In this document: positions 5,395 through 10,474 of the stretch, piece by piece
How positions within the stretch are numbered: the first letter of the stretch is position 1
How the letters are laid out: every line of letters starts with the position of its first letter
Assembly (NCBI GenBank): GCA_024693415.1
Contig: JAILKX010000097.1
Location: forward strand, 1 to 10,474
Origin: Bacilli bacterium
GTDB taxonomy: Bacteria; Bacillota_I; Bacilli_A; RFN20; CAG-826
DNA length: 10,474 nucleotides
Direction of reading: 5' to 3'
The notes under the pieces: model-generated
The model's input: only the letters and a program-made list of their open reading frames with translations
What the model was told of the DNA's origin: nothing
Databases searched by the model: none
Program-made: the position numbers and the translations under genes

Positions 5395-7938
5395 TTATTC
5401 CTGTTCTTCTTTTTTCGGTTCTTCCGGAGCGGGCTGCTCAGGGGTCGGGGCCTCGGGCGCTTCGGGTTCCTCAGCGGGTTTCTCGGCGGCCTGATCTTCC
5501 TTGGCGACCGGCTTCTCCTCTAACTCAGTGACGTTGCCGGAGGCATTGGCCTGGGCGGTTTCGCCCTGGGGCTGCTGCGGCTGAGGCGCCGGTTGCTTCA
5601 CGATGCGGACATTCATGAAATTGTAGACGCAGTCGACGGAAATGTTGGTATTCATCTCGCGGAACATCGAGTAGCCTTCGTTGACGTAGTCCTGAAGCGG
5701 GTTGGTGTGCGCATAGGAACGGAGGCCGATGCCCTCGCGGAGGTGCGCCATGGTGTCGATGTGCTTGGTCCAGTTGCGGTCGATGATGGTGAGCGAGACC
5801 TGACGTTCGATTTTGTCGGCCTGCTCGGGATCCCATTCCGCCCTCCTCTCGAGGTAGCGGGCATAGAGGAATTCGCCGAGGTCGTCTCCGCCTTCTTCGA
5901 CGGTCGCCTCTTCATAGGCCTTCGCCGGGAAGATTCCTTCGGGGACGAACGCGGGCTCAACCAATTTCTTCAGGGCGTCGCCGGAAATAAGGCCTTCGCC
6001 CTTGTTGGAGTTCGCGGCTTTCTTCGCGAGGAATTCGCCGGTCTCCTTGAAGAAGGTGTGGACGAGTTCGGTGATATCGCCCGCGAGCATGATGGAGTCG
6101 CGGCGATCGTAGATGATCTGCCTCTGCTTGGCGAGGACGTCGTCGTAGTCGAGCAGGTTCTTACGGGTATCGAAGTTGCGGCCTTCGATTTGCTTCTGGG
6201 CGTTGGTGACGACGTTCTGGATCATCTTGTTCTCGAGATGGTCTTCGCCGAGCTGCTTGATGAAGAATTCGCGGCGGGCGTCATCGACGAAACGCCTCAT
6301 GAGTTCATCTTCGAAGCTCACGTAGAAGCGGGAATAGCCGGGGTCGCCCTGACGGCCGGAACGTCCGCGGAGCTGGTTGTCGATACGGCGGGATTCATGA
6401 CGCTCGGTACCGAAAACGCATAGACCCCCTAGCTCTTTTACGCCTTCGCCGAGCTTGATGTCGGTGCCACGGCCCGCCATGTTGGTGGCCAAGGTGACCG
6501 CGCCTTTTTCGCCGGCGTGGGAGATGATCTCAGCTTCGCGTGCCTGGTTCTTCGCGTTCAAGACTTCGTGGGGGACCCCAGCCTCGGTGAGGAGGGCGGA
6601 GATCTCTTCATTGGACTCGACGGAGACGGTGCCGATCAGGACAGGCTGTCCTTTTTCGTGGCGTTCCTTGACCTCTTGGACGAGGCCGGCGAGCTTGATC
6701 TTGTGGGTGCCGTAGATGTAGTCATTGTCATCGATACGCTGGATCGGCCTGTTGGTCGGGATGACGATGACCTTCATGTTGTAGATCTTCTCGAATTCCT
6801 CTTCTTCGGTCTTCGCGGTACCGGTCATGCCGGACATCTTCTTATATAGACGGAAGAAGTTCTGATAGGTGATGGTCGCCAATACGGTGGTTTCCTGTTT
6901 GATTTCCACGCCTTCCTTGGCCTGAATCGCCTGCTGGAGGCCGTCGTTGTATTCGCGACCCTTCATGATGCGGCCGGTGAACTGGTCGATGAGCTGGATC
7001 TGCCTCTCGGCGTCGACCATGTACTCGACGTCGCGGTGCATGATGTAGTTCGCCTTAAGGGCCTGGTGGATGCGGTGGACGAGGTCCTGGTTCTCGGGGT
7101 CGTAGAGATTGCGGACGCCGAACATCCTTTCGGCCTTGTTGTTGCCGTCATCGGTGAGGTTCGCGGTTTTGGTCTTGATGTCGACGGTGAAATCGCGGTT
7201 GGCGCGGAGGGTCTTGACGAACCTGTCGGCCACCATGTACTGGGAAGCAGCGGACTTCTGGCCGCCGGAAATGATAAGCGGGGTGCGGGATTCGTCGATC
7301 AAGACGGAGTCGGCTTCGTCGATGACCGCATACTTCAATCCGCGGAGGACGCGGTTCGAGAGCGACTGGGTCATGTTGTCGCGCAGATAGTCGAAGCCGA
7401 GTTCGGAGTTCGTGGTATAGGTGATGTCGCAGAGGTAGGCGTCCTTCTTCTCGGAAGCGGTCTTGGAGGCGAGGTTAACGCCGACGGTAAGTCCGAGGAA
7501 GCGGTAGATGTTGCCCATCCATTCCGCGTCACGGGACGCCAAATATTCGTTGACGGTGACGACGTGGACGCCGTTTCCAGTCAAGGCGTTAAGATAGACG
7601 GCCATGGTGGCGGTCAAGGTCTTACCTTCGCCGGTCCTCATCTCGGCGACGTTGCCGTCGTGAAGGACCAAGGCGCCGACGATCTGAACTTTGAACGGGA
7701 ATTGCCCGATGGCGCGGCGAGCGCCTTCCCTGGCGACTGCGAAGGCCTCGATCTTGATGTCGTCGACCTTCTTTCCGTTCTGCAAAGCCTCTTTGAACTC
7801 TGCGGTCTTGGCGCGAAGTTCGTCGTCGGACAAGCCGCGCATCGTCTCTTCTAAAGCGATGACGCGATCAGCTTCGCGCTCATAGCGTTTTAATTCCCTT
7901 TTTTCTAAGTGGAATATGGATTCAATGATATTAGCCAC
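5395..7938 (-). CDS. secA: SecA, preprotein translocase ATPase
   Basis: SecA binds preproteins and drives them through SecYEG with ATP. I chose the GTG at 7938 (847 residues) because GAGGAG lies 6 bases upstream and because it places the Walker A lysine of MRTGEGKT at residue 106, the same number as in B. subtilis SecA. An in-frame start at 8001 would add 21 unrelated residues. Other marks are DEAD (207-210), the GRGTDIKLGEGV and RGRSGRQGDPG helicase motifs, and the scaffold/HSD segment DRNWTKHIDTMAHLREGIGL. Residues from about 783 form a Pro/Glu/Ala-rich tail of 65 residues with no cysteine, so the zinc-binding C-terminus found in many SecA proteins is absent. prfB follows 6 bases later. Confidence 0.97.
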   Translation of the reverse strand: MANIIESIFHLEKRELKRYEREADRVIALEETMRGLSDDELRAKTAEFKEALQNGKKVDDIKIEAFAVAREGARRAIGQFPFKVQIVGALVLHDGNVAEMRTGEGKTLTATMAVYLNALTGNGVHVVTVNEYLASRDAEWMGNIYRFLGLTVGVNLASKTASEKKDAYLCDITYTTNSELGFDYLRDNMTQSLSNRVLRGLKYAVIDEADSVLIDESRTPLIISGGQKSAASQYMVADRFVKTLRANRDFTVDIKTKTANLTDDGNNKAERMFGVRNLYDPENQDLVHRIHQALKANYIMHRDVEYMVDAERQIQLIDQFTGRIMKGREYNDGLQQAIQAKEGVEIKQETTVLATITYQNFFRLYKKMSGMTGTAKTEEEEFEKIYNMKVIVIPTNRPIQRIDDNDYIYGTHKIKLAGLVQEVKERHEKGQPVLIGTVSVESNEEISALLTEAGVPHEVLNAKNQAREAEIISHAGEKGAVTLATNMAGRGTDIKLGEGVKELGGLCVFGTERHESRRIDNQLRGRSGRQGDPGYSRFYVSFEDELMRRFVDDARREFFIKQLGEDHLENKMIQNVVTNAQKQIEGRNFDTRKNLLDYDDVLAKQRQIIYDRRDSIMLAGDITELVHTFFKETGEFLAKKAANSNKGEGLISGDALKKLVEPAFVPEGIFPAKAYEEATVEEGGDDLGEFLYARYLERRAEWDPEQADKIERQVSLTIIDRNWTKHIDTMAHLREGIGLRSYAHTNPLQDYVNEGYSMFREMNTNISVDCVYNFMNVRIVKQPAPQPQQPQGETAQANASGNVTELEEKPVAKEDQAAEKPAEEPEAPEAPTPEQPAPEEPKKEEQE

Positions 7939-7944
7939 GTTAAT

Positions 7945-7950
7945 CTCCTC
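7945..7950 (-). promoter_or_regulatory. Ribosome binding site deciding the secA start
   Basis: GAGGAG on the minus strand, 6 bases before the GTG at 7938. It favours the GTG over the longer frame starting at 8001. Confidence 0.75.
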
Positions 7951-7965
7951 AAAAACAGCGGGATA

Positions 7966-7994
7966 ATAATACCATTTGTTAAAATGGTAAGCAA
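7966..7994 (-). promoter_or_regulatory. Candidate sigma-A promoter of secA with palindromic spacer
   Basis: TTGCTT (7994-7989, minus strand) and TATTAT (7971-7966) are 17 bases apart. The -10 box matches 5/6; the -35 box is weak (3/6). The spacer is almost filled by a perfect inverted repeat, TACCATTT-N4-AAATGGTA (7970-7977 and 7982-7989), which could be an operator. Alternatively the hairpin followed by TTATTAT may act as a weak terminator or attenuator after comFC. The start of transcription would be about 20 bases before the secA ribosome binding site. Confidence 0.4.
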
Positions 7995-8001
7995 CGAGCA
8001 C

Positions 8002-8643
8002 TCAAACGCGCCTTTTCGGGGTCTTTGACATAACCAAAACCTCCACTTTTTTCGCACCGTGGGCCAAGAGCAGTTTCAGGCACGCTTTTATGGTGGATCC
8101 GGTCGTATAAACATCGTCCACCAGCAGGATTTTCCTATCCTTTATGTTATGGTGCGGCACCCAATCGATGATCTTTCCGACTTCAGCCCGCTGCCTGGCG
8201 GATAGATCCGATTGCTTCGACTCGGCCGTCTTTGTCAAAGGATGGATTATTTGCAGATGGAGATCTTTGCACATCGATTCCACCTGATTGAAGCCCCTTG
8301 CCTCGTTGTGGGAGGCGGAAGAAGGGGCGGGGACAACCAGATAATCGTGGTACTTCATCCGCAGCACCGGGGCGGCGAAATGGAAGAAGATCGGATAGAG
8401 CTCATAGTCGCCGCACCCCTTAAATTGATACAGGGTCTCCCTTATTTTGCCTCCATAGGCATAGAGGGCCGTGCACTGGACCTTCCCGATTTTCCATCGG
8501 ATCCACTTGGGACCCATCTCCTCATAGCACTTCCTGCACAGCACCAATTCGTCCGCGAAGAAGAACGACAACGAATCTCCGCGGATGGGCTTAAAGCATA
8601 TTTTGCAGAAAGGTGTTGCAGTATTTGATTTCCGAAACAGCAT
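8002..8643 (-). CDS. comFC: ComFC, competence-associated phosphoribosyltransferase-like protein
   Basis: ComFC (213 residues) works with ComFA in taking up or processing transforming DNA in the cytoplasm. The N-terminus has a four-cysteine zinc ribbon, C13-x2-C16 and C36-x2-C39. The C-terminal half is a type I phosphoribosyltransferase fold with RGFNQVE (116-122) and the phosphoribosyl-binding loop LLVDDVYTTGST (173-184). Length and order match the ComFC/GntX family. The ATG at 8643 is the only reasonable start ahead of the first cysteine. It gives an unusually long 53-base overlap with the end of comFA, and a GAGG lies about 9 bases upstream. The gene ends in TGA, 63 bases before the secA start. 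Confidence 0.92.
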   Translation of the reverse strand: MLFRKSNTATPFCKICFKPIRGDSLSFFFADELVLCRKCYEEMGPKWIRWKIGKVQCTALYAYGGKIRETLYQFKGCGDYELYPIFFHFAAPVLRMKYHDYLVVPAPSSASHNEARGFNQVESMCKDLHLQIIHPLTKTAESKQSDLSARQRAEVGKIIDWVPHHNIKDRKILLVDDVYTTGSTIKACLKLLLAHGAKKVEVLVMSKTPKRRV

Positions 8644-9748
8644 TTGCCATCGCCTCGCTTTCTGTGTCTGCCAAAAATATGACGTCGCCGTCGGGGGCTT
8701 CGTTCTTTCTTCCCGCCCTGCCGGCGATTTGTATCAAAGTGGCCGCGTTATAAATCGGGGAATCGGCTTCATAAACGATGACCTGGAGCCCAGCTACCGT
8801 GACGCCCCTTTCCAAAACCGCGGTCGTGATCAGGTAATCGTATTTCCTGTTCTTGAAGTCGCGGATGATTTTGGTTCGGCCTTCCCTTTTCGATGAAACG
8901 TAATTCCCGTTCGGACAGGCAGCCGCAAGCACCCTATATAAAGAAATCGAAAGGTCTATCGTTGGGACGAAAACGAATACAGGTCTCCCCTCTTTTTGGT
9001 ATTCGCGCAGCTTTTTCACTAAGAAGAAGATCTTTCTGTAGCCTCTTCTTATCAGGTTCTCGGGGACTGGGATCGGGTGCTTGTGAAACCTGGTGTGAAG
9101 GGTCAGCATCTGGTGGCCTGGCGTCAAAAAGGCGCTTACCACTTCTTTGGAAGGGGTGGCGGACATCATGAGGCAATGGCCGCGGAGAGAGCGCTTGAAG
9201 ATCGCCTCCAAAACGTCGTTGCCCTTGTATGGGAAAGCGTCGATTTCATCCATGACGATGAGGTCGAAATAGTTGGGGTAACGGAATAGCTGATGGGTGG
9301 TCAAAATCACGCAATCCCCCGTCAAAATTTCATGATTACCCCCGTAAACCGCCACTATTTTGTTGTAAGGGAAGGCGTCTTTAAGGCGTTCATATAATTC
9401 AATAACGACATCCCTGCGAGGCAATGCGAAGCCGACGTGCATGCCTTGCTCCATCGCGTATTTGATGACGGCGTATGAGATCTCCGTCTTTCCCGAACCG
9501 CAAACAGCATAGACTAGCGTGTCCACGCCTCGCTTGAAGTTATTCACTATCTGATCGGATAGCACGGTCTGCTCTTCCGAAAGCTCATAGTTCAGCCTCA
9601 AGAGAACCTTCTTGGGCTTTCCATCTTCCTGGCTCGCCATGGCGCCCGAAAACCCGATGCATTTTCGGCAGTATGCTTTGCCGTTCAGGCGCCCTATGAA
9701 CTTAGGGTCTTTATTACCGCAGCGCGGGCAAACGAAAATTGTCTCCAC
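8591..9748 (-). CDS. comFA: ComFA, DEAD-box helicase-like ATPase of DNA uptake
   Basis: ComFA is a membrane-associated motor that helps drive single-stranded transforming DNA into the cell. The 385-residue protein starts with a four-cysteine zinc finger (C7, C10, C27, C30). Helicase motifs follow: Walker A GSGKT (84-88), DEID (167-170), SATP (196-199), TTAVLERGVTV (308-318) and QIAGRAGR (340-347). It is shorter than B. subtilis ComFA, mainly for lack of an N-terminal extension. The start is GTG at 9748; no better start lies before the first cysteine, and there is no clear Shine-Dalgarno sequence. It begins only about 25 bases after the upstream terminator, and its end overlaps comFC by 53 bases. 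Confidence 0.93.
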   Translation of the reverse strand: METIFVCPRCGNKDPKFIGRLNGKAYCRKCIGFSGAMASQEDGKPKKVLLRLNYELSEEQTVLSDQIVNNFKRGVDTLVYAVCGSGKTEISYAVIKYAMEQGMHVGFALPRRDVVIELYERLKDAFPYNKIVAVYGGNHEILTGDCVILTTHQLFRYPNYFDLIVMDEIDAFPYKGNDVLEAIFKRSLRGHCLMMSATPSKEVVSAFLTPGHQMLTLHTRFHKHPIPVPENLIRRGYRKIFFLVKKLREYQKEGRPVFVFVPTIDLSISLYRVLAAACPNGNYVSSKREGRTKIIRDFKNRKYDYLITTAVLERGVTVAGLQVIVYEADSPIYNAATLIQIAGRAGRKNEAPDGDVIFLADTESEAMANAVSEIKYCNTFLQNML

Positions 9749-9772
9749 ACTTACTAATATCCGTAGAACACG

Positions 9773-9813
9773 AAAAAGCGCCCCAAAATTTGTGGATCAA
9801 TTTTTGAGGCGCT
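9773..9813 (-). terminator. Intrinsic terminator after the TsaC-RpiB gene
   Basis: On the minus strand AGCGCC-T-CAAAA (9813 onward) pairs with TTTTG-G-GGCGCT (ending at 9777), with a loop of about 8 bases, and four more T residues follow. It is a long stem with one mismatch and one bulge, followed by a T run, starting 17 bases after the stop codon of the upstream gene. It separates that gene from the com-sec block. Confidence 0.85.
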
Positions 9814-9830
9814 CTATCAAAAATCGAAGT

Positions 9831-10472
9831 TTATTCGATGGCGTCGACTCTTCTATGGTGTTTTGCTTCTACAGAAAATTTTTCGGAGAGGAATATGTCG
9901 ACGCGGCGGAGAACGTCTTCGTCCTTCATGTATTTCGCGCCGAAGGCAATTACGTTGGCGTTGTTGTGTTCCCTCATCTTTTGGGTCACTACATCGTCAT
10001 AGCCGATTCCGCAACGAATACCGGGGACTTTGTTGGCTGCGATGGAGATGCCCTCGCCAGAAGTGCAAACGACTATTCCAAGATCGGACTTGCCATCCAT
10101 GACTGCCTGCGCAGCCTGCTTTCCGAAAATCGGATAGTCGCATGACGCCAATGAATCGGTGCCGAAATCAAGAACGCCAAATCCGCGAGCGGCCAAATGA
10201 TCCTTAATCTTTTCTTTTTGCAGGAATCCACCATGATCTGAGCCAAGCGAAATGGTCATCTTGGCATTCTCATAAGTCTCTTTGAGTTCGTCGTAGGAAA
10301 TAACGCCTTGCCTGACGAGCGAAATATTCCCGTCTTTAATCAGAACAATCGTTGACGGAATGTTGGAAGAAATTTTTCCATCGATTATGAATGCAGCCTT
10401 GCCCTCAAAATACCCTTTGGCATCCAAGGCATTTGCAGCTGGCTTTTCGCCCGAGACGTTCGCAGATGGGAC
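9831..10472 (-). CDS. rpiB: TsaC/YrdC-RpiB fusion protein, 5' part outside the window
   Basis: The frame is open to the right edge. The first visible 71 residues match the C-terminal part of the YrdC domain of threonylcarbamoyl-AMP synthase (tRNA t6A synthesis). They include VPSANVSGEKP (family motif SANxSG), IPSTIV and LVRQGVIS (usually RPGAI). Without a stop or gap, a complete 142-residue ribose-5-phosphate isomerase B follows from the Met at 10259. It has SDHGG, the catalytic-type cysteine C65 in VVCTSGEGISIAANK, REHNNANV with H98, and the basic end HHRRVDAI. RpiB interconverts ribose 5-phosphate and ribulose 5-phosphate. A TTG at 10427 is not the real start, since homology continues upstream of it. 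In B. subtilis ywlC (tsaC-like) and ywlF (rpiB) are close neighbours, so a fusion is plausible. Internal initiation at 10259 is possible but has only a weak binding site. Confidence 0.88.
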   Translation of the reverse strand, partial: VPSANVSGEKPAANALDAKGYFEGKAAFIIDGKISSNIPSTIVLIKDGNISLVRQGVISYDELKETYENAKMTISLGSDHGGFLQKEKIKDHLAARGFGVLDFGTDSLASCDYPIFGKQAAQAVMDGKSDLGIVVCTSGEGISIAANKVPGIRCGIGYDDVVTQKMREHNNANVIAFGAKYMKDEDVLRRVDIFLSEKFSVEAKHHRRVDAIE

Positions 10473-10474
10473 TA

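Noticed and set aside
5593..7854. Plus-strand open frames of 276 codons (5593-6423) and 272 codons (7036-7854) opposite secA
   Set aside because: Low-complexity, Val/Asp/Gly-rich shadows of the secA coding strand; no ribosome binding sites and no family motifs.
7939..8001. Longer SecA starting at 8001
   Set aside because: The extra 21 residues are unlike SecA, there is no ribosome binding site there, and the GTG at 7938 aligns the Walker A lysine with residue 106 of B. subtilis SecA.
9777..9813. ComK-type box (AAAA-N5-TTTT) before comFA
   Set aside because: The A and T runs there are the arms of the terminator stem, and their spacing does not fit the B. subtilis ComK site.
1..10474. CRISPR array, tRNA genes, phage or defence genes
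   Set aside because: No regularly spaced repeats, no cloverleaf-like segments and no such proteins are seen; nearly all of the window from 364 to the right edge is accounted for by the listed genes.

Overview
The window is a compact, one-directional block of bacterial housekeeping and competence genes. Every convincing gene is on the minus strand, so transcription runs from right to left. The gene content points to a Firmicutes (Bacillota) chromosome. It has a ComFA-ComFC-SecA-PrfB run as in Bacillus (without the usual hpf), a YitT/DUF2179 membrane protein, and SecG of the Gram-positive type. UvrB carries hairpin and helicase residues that I associate with mollicute-like relatives. The base composition is moderately GC-rich, and TGA serves as a stop in four of the nine complete gene ends. 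Together with a full RF2 gene this rules out the Mycoplasma code. My inference is an uncultured, mollicute-related Bacilli lineage; the exact taxon cannot be settled from the sequence alone.

Layout in transcription order (right to left). At the right edge a gene cut by the window encodes the end of a threonylcarbamoyl-AMP synthase (YrdC/TsaC) domain joined in frame to a complete ribose-5-phosphate isomerase B. It ends at a strong intrinsic terminator. Then come comFA (a helicase-like motor for DNA uptake) and comFC (zinc ribbon plus phosphoribosyltransferase), which overlap. A short gap carries a candidate promoter with a perfect palindrome in its spacer. It is followed by secA, prfB, a YitT-family membrane protein, uvrB and a HAD phosphatase, all touching or overlapping by a few bases. 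secG comes last, with its own candidate promoter and an excellent ribosome binding site, and ends at a clean UUCG-loop terminator.

The leftmost 330 bases hold no complete gene. They contain three inverted-repeat structures, one of them a nested stem of about 109 bases, and three imperfect direct repeats around an AGGAC core. An open reading frame starts close to the left edge. This may be the end of a mobile element or a structured RNA.

Functionally, the block joins protein export (SecA, SecG), translation termination (RF2), excision repair (UvrB), DNA uptake (ComFA, ComFC) and small-molecule housekeeping (HAD phosphatase, RpiB, tRNA t6A synthesis). I see no defence system, CRISPR array, tRNA or rRNA. 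The most unusual items are the TsaC-RpiB fusion, the structured left-edge region, the cysteine-free Pro/Glu-rich SecA tail and the substituted UvrB hairpin.
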